A stretch of 64,000 bases of DNA from Mrakia gelida (GCA_024345305.1 BRON01000018.1:868001-932000); one strand, 5' to 3'. Shown: positions 1-14,826, numbered from the stretch's first letter. Numbers and translations: made by a program. The notes: a model not told the origin generated them from the sequence alone.

Positions 1-2
1 AA

Positions 3-119
3 CTGCGTCGTCCGTTGGTCGAGGTCCAGTTGAAGACCGCGGGAGAAGGGCTTGATCTGGTGGATTTTGGTGCCAGGAGCCTGTTGCGGAAACGGAAGCG
101 CTACGAGAGAGATGGTTAA
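3..119 (+). CDS. 3' end of an unidentified gene (C-terminal fragment)
   Basis: An open frame enters from the left edge of the window and closes with TAA at 117-119. It encodes 38 residues, ending in a very basic stretch with the residues RKRKRYERDG. The other two plus-strand frames stop within the first 60 bases, which favours this one. Nothing in 38 residues identifies a family; the basic tail could be a nuclear localisation signal or nucleic-acid contact, which is inference only. It lies tail-to-head with LEU4, leaving 387 bp between them. Confidence 0.4.
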   Translation: MRRPLVEVQLKTAGEGLDLVDFGARSLLRKRKRYERDG

Positions 120-506
120 ATGCCCTAGGCGGCGTTGAAGGGACGGGGGAGGGGCATAGAAGGGGAAGAAGGTTGGGGAAGACGAGGAGGCAGCGACGCG
201 CCTTTCCTTGAGCTCGCCGTCGAATCGGTTTTGAGGCGTTTCAAGGACGCCCACTCGGGTGAAACTTCGTAGAGCGTTAGAGCGGAGTACGAGGGATAGA
301 TTCGAGGCGTTGAAGGCCCAGAAAATCTGACTTGAGAGGTCGAGAAGGTGAACGTTCAAAGGGAGAACAGACGTCGGCCGAATGGAATCGAAGCGCTTTG
401 ACGTGACTCGCTGGGATTCATCCATCTTCTGGAAAATTAGAGCTCAGATCACCAAGTGAGCTCGAGATCTCATACTCAACACTCACCCCTTGCCACCTAC
501 CTGAAA
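120..506. other. Intergenic region upstream of LEU4
   Basis: 387 bp between the TAA of the preceding fragment and the LEU4 start. No convincing ORF, TATA box or repeat was seen. It presumably holds the LEU4 promoter and 5' leader. Confidence 0.5.
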
Positions 507-3197
<2,691 letters not shown>

Positions 3198-3504
3198 GCG
3201 TGGGACGAGGGAGGGAGGAGATGAAAAGAGGGTGTGAAACTCTCGAGGGCTTCGTTTTGATTTTGATTTTTGGACGAAAGGAGTGGTTTATATATATGCA
3301 TCAGTCTGCCTTTGCTTTCGTCTTCTCGGTTCCGAAAGAAGAGGAAGGGAAGAGGTCGCGTCGAAGGAAACAAAAGGTAGAGGACTCTGCGGAATCGAGT
3401 CGAGCTCGCTCGAACCTCGCTTCCCTTCCCTCCCTCCCTTCCCCTTCTCCTCCAACCAACAGCTCCCCTCCCCACCTTTTCACCCATCTTCTCGGTTCCC
3501 AAGG
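3198..3504. other. Intergenic region LEU4-KEI1
   Basis: 307 bp between two genes on the same strand. The first half resembles a 3' UTR (purine-rich, then AT-richer around 3260-3300 with tatatata at 3290-3297). The second half becomes CT-rich toward the KEI1 start, a pattern that recurs before most plus-strand genes here. No gene seen. Confidence 0.5.
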
Positions 3505-4902
3505 ATGCGTATCTCTATTCTGAATCGGCCACTGTTCAACTCCTTCCTCGGAGTGATGGATATCAAGCAGGGTTCGTCCCTCCTTTCTCTCTCCCTCCCT
3601 CTGCTTCGCTCCTTCCCTTCCTCGCCTTCTCCCTCGTCATCCTCAAGCTCAACCATCCACTCCCTTCTTTCTTCTTGCAGGTGCCATGCTCATCGTCCTC
3701 TTTGGAGTCAGCTCTCATTCTCTCTCAACTCGGCTGCCAAAAGAACTCTTTATGCTGATCTCCTTCTCGCCTCTTCGCTCCTCTTCGTCCCCTCCTCAGC
3801 TGTTGAACAAGGTCGCTGGAGTGTATGGACTGCTGGGATCGCTCTCGGCTGGAGGAACCATCGGACAGATCAGCTACTACATCTACTCGGCTGCTAGTCT
3901 GGCAGCGTTCGTGATCGGGTTGAAGGCAGTCAGCGATGTGAGTTCGAACGAACAAGAGCGAGGAGGGAGGGAGGGAGGAGAGGGTGTCACAGCTCTCGCT
4001 CGCTTCTGCTAGCGGAGGGAGGAGGGAGGAACGTCTCGGTGTATACACGAAACGAGCTCGACTGTAGCATCTCGTCCCCCAGCATACATCCTCCTATCTC
4101 TACTAGCCTCGCCCGCTCCCCTCCTCCTCGCCAACGTTCGCTGACGTCCTTCTCGCCTCCTCCCTCCCTCCCTCGCAGGAACAAACGACGAAGCTCTTCA
4201 CGTTCTGTCACTTCTACGCTGTCGACCACATCCTCAACACCTTCTACACTCTCATCTTCGCCATCGACTGGTGGTGCTACGTCCCTCACGATGGCAAACA
4301 CGTCGCCAACTCGGACGCTCAGAGGGACATGGTCGCTCTCGCCAAATCCAGAGGGGAGATCGGAGGGGAGGAGATCTCGGTCGAGGAGAGGACGAGGATC
4401 GCGATGCAGATGTGGAAGAAGGAGAAGGTCGCGGCTATCTTTGTGTTGATGGCTTGCTGGGTGGTCAAGGTGAGTCTTGCTGCTGCTAGCATCGTTGAGG
4501 AGAAGGAGGGTGTTGTTGAGCTCGCTTTCGCTTCGTCCGTCCCTCCTTCTTTCTCTTCGCTGACTCCTGCCTTCTTCTCGCCCTTTTCAGGTCTACTTCA
4601 TCCTCCTCCTCTACTCCTTCGTCTCCCACCTCCGTCAAAATACCTACCGAGCCCTCCCTCTCACCACCGCAACCCCCAACACCCCTTCCTCCTCAGCCGC
4701 CAACAACGCGAACTCCCGTCGCGGGTCGAGCAAGAACGCGTCCTCCTCCGTCGGCAACAAGGAGGACACCGAGGGTGGAGAGGAGCAGTTCAACTGGGAT
4801 AGCGACGAGGAGGGGGAGAGTCGAGGTGGGAATGGAGCTGGCGCTGGTGGGGCGAACGGGAATGGAGGAGCAGGAAGGCCGAGGGGAGACAACATCGTCT
4901 AG
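3505..4902 (+). CDS. KEI1: Inositolphosphorylceramide synthase regulatory subunit Kei1
   Basis: Golgi membrane partner of the Aur1 catalytic subunit in fungal sphingolipid synthesis (role from the Kei1 family). Five exons join in phase: 3505-3571, 3681-3706, 3800-3937, 4179-4469 and 4591-4902, giving 277 aa. The N-terminus has the family pattern PLFNSFLGVMDIKQG, then LLNKVAGVYGLLGSL and further hydrophobic spans (SYYIYSAASLAAFVIGL, HILNTFYTLIFAIDWW, AAIFVLMACWVVKVYFILLL), consistent with about four membrane segments. The C-terminal 80 residues are low-complexity Ser/Asn/Gly with an acidic patch and are probably cytosolic. The 26-base second exon is supported by phase and by the continuity of LIVLFG-LLNK. 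No other candidate family fits. Confidence 0.88.
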
Positions 4903-5386
4903 CTAGCTCGCTGAAGATGGGGTTGACGAGCAGTCTCGTTCGCTTAGAGACTTTGGGCTGGTAGAGAGGAGGGTTGAGGGTCGAGTCGATACTTACTATA
5001 ATACACACGCTTCCACACCCACCCTCCCATGCCTTCCTCTCCCTTCAGCGGCTCTCTCCCTCTCGTCGTTCTTATCTCTCTCGCACCGAGATCTCGTTGG
5101 GAGGTTGAGCTCGAGTCGGTGCTCTTCTTCGTCTGTTTTCCAACAGGAATGCTTCCTTTCTCCTTTGTCGGCCGAGTAAAGCGGGGACCTACACATGGCT
5201 AGCTCGATTCGAATCGAAAGACAGCCGCCTCATATAAATACTCGAAGAAGCAAGAGGGTTCCTTATCTCGACCAACGAGACGAGAAGTTCGCGGACGAGA
5301 AGGGGAAGGTTGACCTTCGACCATCACACGCATCTCTCGGCTTCCCAAACCTCTTCTTCAACCCTACACACCAAAATCACATAGAT
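4903..5386. other. Intergenic region KEI1-SDR with TATA-like element
   Basis: 484 bp between genes on the same strand. It contains tcatataaatact near 5230, a TATA-like element about 150 bp before the SDR start codon, in otherwise CT-rich leader DNA. No gene seen. Confidence 0.4.
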
Positions 5387-7617
5387 ATGACTCCTCGTCT
5401 TCAATACAAGGTCAGTCCGCATATCCTCTTCTCGCGAGGGAAGGGGAGGAGGAGAGAGTCGGGGAGGGAGGAGATGACTCGAGTCTCGAGCTGACACCTT
5501 CCCCTTCCCTTCGTTCGTTTGCGTCGTTTCTCTAGGTCGCTATGATCACCGTAAGCCCTTCTCTCCCACCCCTACGCTTCGTCGCCACCCGACCAACCCT
5601 CTCGCTCGCTCGTTGGTCTTTGTTTCGCTGTAGGGAGCCGGCTCTGGAATCGGACTTGAGACGTCCCTCCTCTTCGCCTCGGAAGGATGCAATCTCATCT
5701 TGGCCGATGTAAACTTGTTCGTACAACAACGTCGTTTCGCACCCTACCCCACGTCGCTCTCTCGCTCGCTCTCCCAACGCTGACGATCAATCCCTTGCCT
5801 CGCACGTCCTCAGCGAAGCCGTCCAAAAAGTCCAAACCCTCATCTCCGAGCGATACCCCTCCGTCGAGGCCGTAGCCGTCAAATGCGACGTGTCCAAAGA
5901 GGAGGATATCAAGAACGCCGTGGAGGGAGCTGTGAAGAAGTTTGGGAGGTTCGACATCATGGTTAGTACGAGTGGAGAGGGAGGGGAGATGGGAAGGGAG
6001 GGAGGAGGTGCGAGAGCGGAGTTGAGCTGACCGGATGGTTTCGTGTGGGTTTGTGCGGTTCTAGTTCAACGTGAGTGCCAGCGCAGAGAGGTTTGGTTGA
6101 CCGTGAAGGAGGTATAGATTCTGACCTTGAGCTGCTTTTGTTACGGGGACGATCAGAACGCTGGAATCATGTGAGCTCGACCTCCTTCGCCTTCCTCTTC
6201 TCCCTTCAGCCCATCTCCTCTCGCTTAGCCTGAACGCTCTTGCTGACCCCCTTGCCCTTTCTTCCTTCGTCCAGGCACCCCGCCGACGACCAAGCTACCA
6301 ACACTGAGGAGAAGGTGCGTCCTGAACGAGGCTCGAGCTCGAGGTCGAAGCGGAAGAAAGGGTGGGCTGACCCTGAGCTTTGTTCGTGTCGTGCGAGTCG
6401 CAGATCTGGGATCTCACCAACCTGATCAACGTCAAGGGAGTCTGGTGGGGATGCAAGCATGCTATTATCGCCAGTCAGTCCTTCTTCCCCCCGTTTCTTC
6501 GTCCTCGATTGGAGGATGGAAAGCGAACGAACGAGCTCGAACGCGCGCCAAAAAATCGAGCTGACCTGCAGTTTTGTTTCCGTCGCTGCAGTGAGGAACA
6601 ACCCCACCGATGCTTCCAAGGGACTTCACACCGGTGGATCCGTCATCAACACCGCTTCCTTCGTGGCTCTTCTTGGAGCTGCTACTCCTCAGATCGCTTG
6701 TTCGTCGCGCCCTTCCCACCCTTCGTTCGAGCGAGACGGGAACTGATCTCGTTTGGGTTGGTTGGATTTGTTTTGGCAGACACCGCCTCCAAAGGAGCCG
6801 TTCTCGCTATGACTCGAGAGCTCGCTGTCGTTCACGCTCGAGAGGGAATCAGGTTCAACTCGTTGTGCCCGTGAGTCGCCTTCGTTCGCGTCTCTTTCCC
6901 GCGTCGTTTGTGCTCTCTCGTTTCTCCCGAACTAAACCTATCCCCTTTCCTCTCTTCTCCCTTTGTTTCCGCTCTCAGTGGTCCCATCCGAACTCGTTCG
7001 TCTCTGCCTTCCCTTCTCTCCCATCCCTCTCACCTACCTTCATCGCTGACCTCTCCTCCGCTTCCTTCCCACCCACCCCTCTCTTCACGTCGCCGTCGAA
7101 TTAGCCCTTCTCATGGACTTCCTCAACACCGCCGAGAAGCGAGATCGACGAATGATCCACGTCCCTATGGGAAGGTTCGGAGAGGCGATCGAGCAGGCTA
7201 AGGCGGTTTTGTTCTGTAAGTAGTTTGAGGCCGACGCGTTGAAGAACGAACGAAGCACGAAGCGAGGGAGGAGAAGAGCAGAGAGAGAGAGAGCTGACTT
7301 GGTTGCGGTCTGGTGCTCGCAGTGGCCTCCGACGACTCGTCCTACGTGACCGGAACGGAGCAGAAGGTTGATGGGGGTGTTTCGTGCGCTTATGTTGTGA
7401 GTCCCACTCTTCCCACTTCCACCACCCTTCCCACCACCCTTCTCCTCTCCTCCCCCTCCCTCCCTGCCCCCTCGTCTCAATCTCCCTTACCCACTCGCCT
7501 TGACACCGCGAAAGAAGAACTCGAGCGCTGACTCTCATTTGCTTGTTCGTTCGTTCGTCGCGACAGACTCCCCTGGGAGAGCCTGTCCTTCCTCCTCCTG
7601 TTGGAATGAACCCTTGA
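5387..7617 (+). CDS. Classical short-chain dehydrogenase/reductase
   Basis: NAD(P)-dependent oxidoreductase of the classical SDR family; substrate unknown. Fourteen exons reconstruct a 283-aa protein in perfect phase. Landmarks: TGAGSGIG nucleotide-binding motif near residue 12, D in LILADVNF (acidic residue favouring NAD), CDVSKEED, NNAG, the catalytic Ser of VINTASF, YxxxK as YTASKGAVLAMTREL, and PGPIRTP after strand 6. Exon sizes are extreme: 15 bases (5536-5550), 6 bases (6065-6070), 14 bases (6157-6170) and 17 bases (6979-6995). Each is forced by SDR conservation; without the 6-base exon FN, the FNNAG motif cannot form. Length matches the family (250-290 aa). It ends LPPPVGMNP-stop. The physiological role cannot be told from sequence or neighbours. 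Confidence 0.9.
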
Positions 7618-8413
7618 TTCGGTTTGAGGGAGTAGGGGATTTAGAGGGTGTTAGATGATGGTGGAACGACTTATGATACGGATGAATGGTTTGGACAATA
7701 ACCGATTGGAGAGGGAGGGAGAAGAGAGAGAAAAAGAGGAGACGAGGGAGAGCGAGAGAGAGCAAAGAGTTGAGCCGTTCAGCGATGAAGGGGACAAGCC
7801 TCGGATACATTGAATGGGAGGGGACGGTTCGAGAGGTGGATCTCGAGGGGGATGAGGCAGAGAAGTCGACGGGAAGGAGGGTTCCGAAGCGCGTCGCCGA
7901 TCGCTTTCTTCCCCTAAACGGCCCTTCGGTTCACGTGCGAGGAGAGCGTGAGTCCATGCACGAAAACGTGAAGGGTCGCATAGTGGTGGGAAAGGCCAGA
8001 CGGCAGGGAAGGAGGGAGGGATGAAGGTTGACTAGCGAGGATCGACGCGTCTCAACCAACCTCGGCGACCCTTCGGACATGCACATTTCTTTTCTTCGAC
8101 GCGACCCGGAAGGAGATCTCAGCAGACGCGTCTTGTCCTGCTCTGCGAACGACTCATAAGGCGTCTTCCCTTCCCTCCCCCTGATAAATCTATCTCACCA
8201 ACGTCCAACCCTTGACTCAGCCCAGATGACGAACCTCTCCCCAAGCACGATTTCTCACCCACCTTTCCCACGCCCTCTGCGCGGTCGGTTCTTTTGTTTC
8301 TTTGACTGGCCGTTTTCGCTTCTTGAATGCCAACCACCACCACCTACTTCTCCTTCCTCCTCGCTTTCCTACTTCTCTCCTTCTCTTTCTTCTACCAAAA
8401 ACAACACTCAACC
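7618..8413. other. Intergenic region SDR-nitroreductase
   Basis: 796 bp. A 112-codon open frame at 7686-8024 has no family resemblance, and its composition follows the purine-rich strand, so it is not called. The region holds two GACGCGTC palindromes (8044-8051, 8125-8132) and one CACGTG box near 7935. The last 150 bp are CT-rich, like other promoters in the window. Confidence 0.45.
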
Positions 8414-9508
8414 ATGTCCGCTGCCAACGCCTCCTTCCTCTCCTCCATCGTCGGTCGACGATCCATCTACGTCCTCTCCAAATCCCTGCCCGCTGGCGTT
8501 ACCCAGGCCAAGATCCAGGATCTCGTGAACCAGGCTGTCAAGTACACTCCCTCGTCGTTCAACATCGAGTCCGCTAGGGTCGTTGTGCTTTGGGGAGAAG
8601 AGAGCGACAAGCTTTGGGAGATCACTTGGAAGAGCGTCGAGGCCGTTGCTGGATTCCCTGATGGTGAGCGAGCTCGTTCTCTTTGCGCTTCGTCCCTGAG
8701 CTCGAGCTGAGCTTGGTTTCGGTTTGGTCTGCAGATGCTGCTAAGGCTGCTTCGAAGGGAAAGATCCAGAACTTCGCTTCTGGTGCCGGAACCGTTCTCT
8801 TCTTCGAGGATAAAGGTGAGCTTTTTCGCCTTCCCTCCGTCGCTCTTCTCCTCTTTCTTTCCCACCCCTTCCGCTCTACGCCATTATTCCGAGGGATTCA
8901 TCCCACCCTCGAGCTCCTCATCCCGAGCTTCGACTCGATCCAGCCCTAAACTCCTACCTCTCCCAGCGGACGAGGCAGCGAGCTCGTCCCCCCACCCCTT
9001 CATCGAAGCTCATCAGCCCACTCCTCCTCTCTCCCTCCGACCCTTTCTCACGAACGCTGACCCTTCCTCCCTCCCTCTTCTCCTCACAGACGTCCTCGAC
9101 AAGATTGCCTCCATCTACACCGCCTACGCCGACAACTTCCCCATCTGGGCCGAGAACTCCAACGGTCTCCTCCAGGGAAACATCTGGACCTTGTTCTCGA
9201 ACGAGAAGGTCGGGGCTTCGCTTCAGCACTACTCCAACCTCATCGAGGGTGAGGTTGCGAAGACTTGGGGATTGCCTGCGTCGTGGAAGGTGCGTCCGCG
9301 CTCTGTCTTTATCTCTTCCCAGTTTCCTCGTCGTCAAACTGTGTGCGAGAGGGAACGGATCGAAGGCGAGCTCGTTCGCTGACCCTTCTCGTTTTGTTCG
9401 TTGCAGCTCAAGGCTCAGATGCCTTTCGGAGGAATCGGAGCTCCTGCTGAGGAGAAGGTCAAGACCTTCGAGGGACGAGTCAAGTACTTCGGAGGAGAGT
9501 CTGCTTAA
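8414..9508 (+). CDS. FRM2/HBN1-type nitroreductase family protein
   Basis: FMN-dependent nitroreductase-like protein of the fungal Frm2/Hbn1 group (annotated in yeasts as a fatty-acid repression mutant protein, linked to lipid signalling and oxidative stress). Four exons (8414-8663, 8735-8815, 9090-9289, 9407-9508) give 210 aa, the usual length. Diagnostic segments: RRSIYVLSKSLP at the N-terminus, TPSSFNIESARVVVLWGEE, GTVLFFED, the pair YADNFPIWAENS and GLLQGNIWT, GASLQHYSNLI, and the end LKAQMPFGG followed by ERVKYFG-like residues (GRVKYFGG). Phase is clean across all junctions. The 274-base second intron is the longest of this gene. Assignment to the family is firm; the reaction in vivo is not known. 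Confidence 0.9.
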
Positions 9509-9859
9509 AATCGCTTTCGCTGAGAAGTGGGAGGGGACGCGTCGCGCGGCGACCCTGATGCCTTGAGCTTTGGATCGCCTGGATTATTACGATAGATAGA
9601 TAGGGTTTATAGATTTGAATCGGTTTATTAGAGGGATGTTTCCTCTCCTGCACATATCTGGCTCTCCTGAACATATCTGGATGAGCCGAAGAAAGTCGAA
9701 GGAAGAACGCCATCGCGAGGGACGAGAAGCGAGCACGTCGAAAGAGAGGCATCGCGTCTCACTCTTGACTCGTTCAACCCACCTTCAGCTCATTCTTCTC
9801 GACATCATTCACCCTTCCTTCTTTTTCTTACAAGCCCAACCAGTCGATTTCACAGCTCA
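9509..9859. other. Convergent intergenic region
   Basis: 351 bp between the 3' ends of the nitroreductase (+) and the hypothetical mitochondrial protein (-). Contains one GACGCGTC at 9536-9543 and a short AT-rich stretch with gatagatagat near 9592, plausible 3' UTR. No gene seen. Confidence 0.5.
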
Positions 9860-11792
9860 TCAATCCTTCTTCCCCTCCCCCTGCCCCTCCCCAATCTCCC
9901 TCTCCCACCCCTCCTCGTCCTCCTCATCCGCCCTCTCCAACATCCTCCCCACCGCCCCCTCCACATCCTTCTCCTCCTCCTCCTCCTCCCACCTCTCCTT
10001 CACCTCCCCATCCCCTCCCTCCTCACCCTCCTCAGCAGCATAACTAACCACCTCCTCCCACTCCCCTTCCTCCCTCTTCAACTCCTCCTCCTCATCCCTC
10101 TCCCAAGCATCGTTGTCGAAGATCTTCTTCTCCCTAGCCTCCTGCTCCGAGGGAGTCAACTCCTTCCTCTTGAGCGTGATGCCAGAGGGAGTGAGGAACG
10201 CCCGTTTGGTCTGCCAGGAGTTAAGCCATTCGGATTCTTTTTTGCGAGCCTCAGCTCCTCGTCGAACGGCTTGGGTGAGGGTTGGTGTAGGTGAGGAGAT
10301 GTCGTCGGAGGGTTTCCCGGAGGAGCGACTAACGACCCAAGCTTCGTACTCCTTCACTCCCCAGTTCTCCCCTCCTCCTCCCGAACCATCCTCGGCCGTC
10401 CCTCGTCGGGAGGAAATCATCCCCTGAACCATCTCCCTGAAAGCCTTGTTCCGAATGCACATCCCCCAGCTGAGCTCGAGGGCCTCTCCTCCTGGTGTGT
10501 TGGGAGAGAGATCGAGGGGAGAGTTGGGGTCGTTGTGGTGGGCGAGGAGGAAGAGGATGAGGGAGGGGATGTGGTGTAGGACTGAGAGGGTTGCAGGAGG
10601 GAGAGGGGACAGGACCGTGAGGGATTTGAGGATTCGGGTTAGGCGGAGGACGTGGAGGGGGTGGGAGGTGAGGATGGAGACTGGAATGGGTGGGTGGTGG
10701 GAAGAGGAGGGAGGGAGGGGAAGTCAGCGAAAGGACGCGACGGGCGAACGAACGAAGGAGACGAGAATAGGCAAACGAAGGGCTTACTTCGAGCCTTGAA
10801 CGTCGGGTTGGCTCTCAGAAGACCTGATTGACGATCCACGAGGGAGATTCCGTAGATACGCAGGGCCTGGACAAGCACGAACGAAAACAAAAAAAGGGAA
10901 GCGTGAGCTCGAGCTCAACGTCCCTCCTTCGCGCCTTTCACGCTCGTCCAGCTCTGCCCATCGACGGAAGCGCAAAGGGAAGAGGTTGTGCTCACAGAAT
11001 CGTAGGCCCTGATGAGCCTGTTCATTTGCAGAGCGTTCGTCGAGATGGCCTGGGTCTCGTGAGGTTGGAGAGCCCAGCATTCGATGTTTCGTGAGAGTTC
11101 CGGGATGGGGAAGAGCCCTGTGAGGAGACGAGGAAGAGGGAGCCAGACACTGAGCGTTCCGAGCCTATCGAGGCTCTGGCTATCGAGATAAGCTGGGAGG
11201 AGGACGAGCTCACATTCGAAAGCAGCACTGGAAGGAAAGAGAGAACGGCGAGCGCGAAGAGGTCAGCTCTCGAGCTCCTTCCCTCTCTTCGTTTCGCTTC
11301 ATCTCTTCGAGCTCCTCCTTCGAAGCGAGCTCGAGCTGATTTGATCTGAGCTCACTGATCATCCTCGAAGGTCTCCGGCGACGTCCTGAGTTTGCGAAGA
11401 AGATCCTCGATGGACCACTCTGAAGGCGTCGCGAGCTGTTCGTTGGCGTAGAAGAGAGCGTTGAGGGTGTGCCATTTGTTCTTGCGGAACAGAGGGTATC
11501 CTCGAAGAAAATCCTGTATATCCAGAGGAGCGAAGCGAGGCTCGTCGGGTGAACGTTGGGTGGTCGCTGGAGGAGATGGAGGTGGTTGATGGTTGAAGGG
11601 AGGAGGAGGAGTTCGTTGATGGAGTTGAGACGAAGAGGACGATGAGGAGGAGGCGAGGTGCGGAGGAGGATCTAGGGTGGAGAATTGATTCCGACGGAAG
11701 GGAGTGGTAGAGAGCGACCTTCGTATCGAGCGAGAGGTAGAGGAGCAGCAGGAGGAGGGCCGAGGAAGGGAGCGAGGGAGAGCGGAGGACAT
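9860..11792 (-). CDS. Hypothetical protein with probable mitochondrial presequence
   Basis: Not recognised. The minus-strand start at 11792 opens MSSALPRSLPRPSS and a Ser/Arg-rich, acid-free leader with RSLSTTPF typical of mitochondrial import (inference). The first exon ends near 11354. A 14-base microexon (11214-11227) and an exon at 10996-11117 restore the frame ...FEWLFPIPELSRNIECWAL..., followed by an exon at about 10790-10868 (ALRIYGISLVDRQSG) and a last exon from about 10678. The middle is helical and hydrophobic (LTVLSPLPPATLSVLHHIPSLILFLLAHH). The C-terminal 150 residues are highly charged, with a long acidic run near the stop. Two or three internal helices could mediate protein binding, but no named domain is visible. 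Exon order and phase are consistent, so a real gene is likely. Confidence 0.65.
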
Positions 11793-12284
11793 GCTGAAGG
11801 GGAGGAGGGACGTTCGGTTGATGGTGCTGCTACAAAGGGAGCACGAGAAGAAGGAGCGAGATCAAGGTCAGGAAGGGAAGAGGTACAGCTGAATCTACTG
11901 GTGGGGTATAGAGAGAAGCTCTAGTCGTAGGTCCTGCCCAAAGAGCGAAGAGATGATCTCCCTCCCTCTCTTGCGACCTCGACTTTTCCCTTCCCTCTCG
12001 TCAACGTCGGCCTTGCTCCTCCGTACGAGCTCTCCTTCGCTCCACCAGTACAAACGAGGTTACTCACCTTTCGGACCTTGTGTATATGCGCGCTCTCTCT
12101 CGCCTCTGATGTCTCGCTTCTAGCTCGTTGTCGTTTGTAGGGAATCCGAGGGGAAGAGGTCGAGGAGGAGGAAGCAGGGCTGAGCCAACCGTGGGAAACT
12201 CGCTCTCCAAATTCCTTCGAGCTCGCCCTCTCCTCCCTTCTTCCACTCAACTTCGACCCTCTCCCCTCCTTCTTCCTCTACACG
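11793..12284. other. Divergent promoter region (hypothetical / LTV1)
   Basis: 492 bp between a minus-strand and a plus-strand start codon. CT-rich on the coding side toward LTV1. No TATA box or conserved motif was recognised. It presumably carries both promoters. Confidence 0.45.
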
Positions 12285-14826
12285 ATGGCTCCCAAACCGA
12301 AATCCCTCTTCCGACAGCCTGGAGTTCAGCACTACCAGCTCGTTCATCGATCTCAGCGTGATCCCTTGATCAACGATCCTGATGCGGGAGGAAGAGTCTT
12401 GAAGAGTTTGGACAACCCAAACCGAAAGGTGAGTCAACCAATTCGCTCTCAGCTCTCTACCTCTTTACTGCTACTCGGTAACCAAGGCGACGAGCTAGCA
12501 GCTACTGACTTACCCGCTGGTGTTCCTTTGGTGGTCTTGGGTTGATTCTTAGGGCAAAACTCGAGCTGAAATTGCTCCTGCTCCTGAGGAAGGTCAACCT
12601 CGACCCAACGAGGGAGAAGCTGCTCTCTACGAGATCTTCTACGACGACACCGAGTACGACTACATGCAGCATCTTCGAGGCGTAGGAGATGGAGGAGCAG
12701 ACTCGGTCTTGCTTTCCGCTCCGGAGCCCAAAGCACCCAAACCCTCCTCCTCAGGATTCACCGAACGACCTCAACCCTCCTCCTCCTCTTCAACACCTTT
12801 CCAACTCCCCTCCTCCGCCCTCCCTTCCACCTCGGAACTCCCCCTCGCTCAAGCCTACTCCCGTCTCAATGCCGCTCTCCCTATCGAACTCCAAGGTCTC
12901 CAACCCGACATGGACCCTCATCTTCGTCAGGTCCTCGAAGCTCTCGAGGACGACGCTTTCGTCGGCGACGACCAAGGGGACGACGACGAGGATGGCTGGC
13001 TAGGCGAGCTGGTTGAGACTGGGGAGGTTGAGAACATGGGCGAAGTGGAGGAGTACGAGTTTGCCGAGTGGGGGATCGAGAATGGACGACCCGTTTCGAG
13101 GGAGGAGGAGGAGGAGGGGATGAGCGAGGGGGAGAAGGAGGAGAGGGAGGAGAGTTGGCAGGAACGGTTCAAGGCTTTCAAGAAGTCTGAGAGCAATGCG
13201 AGAGCTAAAGCTGAGGGTGGGTCCGATGATGGAGAGGATGAGGGGACTCAGAGGGGAGGAGGGGGGCGACGAGCTGGGAAGGGACGGGCAGCGGGGGGGT
13301 CGGCGGGAGGGAGTGCGAGTGGCTGGGGGAGCGAGGGAGGAGATACGCTCAGTGGGCTGCCTGCGTTGAGCGTTATTGGAGGGAAGAGGAGGAGGAAGGG
13401 AGCTCAGAGTGATGCGTCGGGGTACTCGATGAGTTCGAGTTCAATGTTCAGGAACAAGGGGCTCAGTACGTTGGATGAGAAGTTCGATAGGGTCAGTCTT
13501 TCGTGTCTTTCGTTCTTCGCGTCGAGCTCGCTTCTCTCTCCCTCGCTGACTCTTTCCCCCTTCCTCCCTTTCCTTCCCTTCCAGATCGAGAAAATCTACG
13601 AAGAATCCGAATCCTCCAACTCCAACTCGGACGACGAAGACCCTTCGGACCAAGAGTACGATTCCGACGGCGAACCCATCCCTTCCTCAGACGCTCCCGC
13701 TCTCGTCACCCGAGAGGACTTCGACAACCTTCTCGACGACTTCCTGGACAACTTCGAGATCGTAGGGAACAAGCTCAAGCCTGTCATGGAGGGAGACGGA
13801 CCTATGGGGAAGCTTACGTCGCTGAGGAAGGGACTGGAGGGAGATGGGGGGGATGGAGGAGAGGGAGAGAGGTTGAGGATCTTGGAGTTGAATAGGGTGG
13901 AGGAGGAGAGGGGTTACGATGAGGAGAGTGATGATGAGAAGCTGCCGATGCCGGAGTTGGTGGGAGCGGAGAAGGAGAGGGGGTGGGATTGTGAGAGTAT
14001 TTTGAGTGAGTCGCGTCGTCCTTCACTTCACTGTCCTGGCCTCCCACTTTCCGCCTCGTCCTTCCCTGTCGCACCTCACTGACCTCACCTTTTCTCCTCG
14101 CTTCGCTTCCCTTTCAGGTACCTACTCAACCCTAGAGAACCACCCTCGGCTCATCGACGAACGGATCCGAGTCCCCAAGATCCTCATCGACCCCAAGACG
14201 GGCTTCCCCATCGTCGGAGAGCAGCCTCGTCGAGCTCGAGGGAAGAAGGGAAGGAGAGGAGAGATCCTGCCTGTGCACGAGGAGGAGGAGGAGGAAGAGG
14301 AGGAGCTGGATGAGGATGGGGAGCCGATTCGTGAGTCCGCTCGAAGTTCGCGTCGACACGGGAACGAGACGAGACGAAGCTGCTTGCTGACTCGTTTTCC
14401 TGTTCTGCCTTGCTTGCGGTCCGTGTTCGCAGCCAAACAAGGAACTCTCATCCGACCCAAGGACGAGACTCCCGCGGAGAAGAAGGCTAGGAAGGCGGCT
14501 GTGAAGGAGGAGAGACAGGTTCGTTTTCGCTTTCCCTTTCGTCTTCCGCTTTCCCTCCCTCCCTCGCTCCCTCACCCTCGCTCGTTCGCTCTTCTCCCAA
14601 CTAACCATCTCCTTTCTCCTTCCTTCCCCTCCTCCCCTCGCCCACTTACCCACCCACCCACCACCTCCAGTCCCGTCGAATCCAAAAGAAATCCACTAAG
14701 GACCTCTTCACGAAGGAGCGAAACCAGCAGATCAACCAGCACCGAGGTCAGGTCGCTGAGGGACGAGCGTCGGATCTTAGTGTGGCGGTCGATAGGCAGA
14801 AGGTTGGGATCGTTAAGTTGGTGTAG
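12285..14826 (+). CDS. LTV1: Ltv1, 40S ribosomal subunit assembly/export factor
   Basis: Non-ribosomal factor bound to late pre-40S particles and needed for assembly of the Rps3-Rps20-Asc1 beak region (family knowledge). Six exons with introns 12429-12552, 13492-13584, 14006-14117, 14331-14432 and 14519-14670. Recognisable segments: QHYQLVHRSQRDPLINDPDA near the N-terminus, FYDDTEYDYMQHLR, the acidic block around WLGELVETGEVEN, DFLDNFEIVGNK, and the C-terminal RPKDETPAEKKARK, KKSTKDLFTKERN and final KVGIVKLV. Long acidic and Ser/Gly-rich linkers make it larger than yeast Ltv1. The glycine-rich patch at about 13255-13340 is unusual but stays in frame. Confidence 0.93.
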
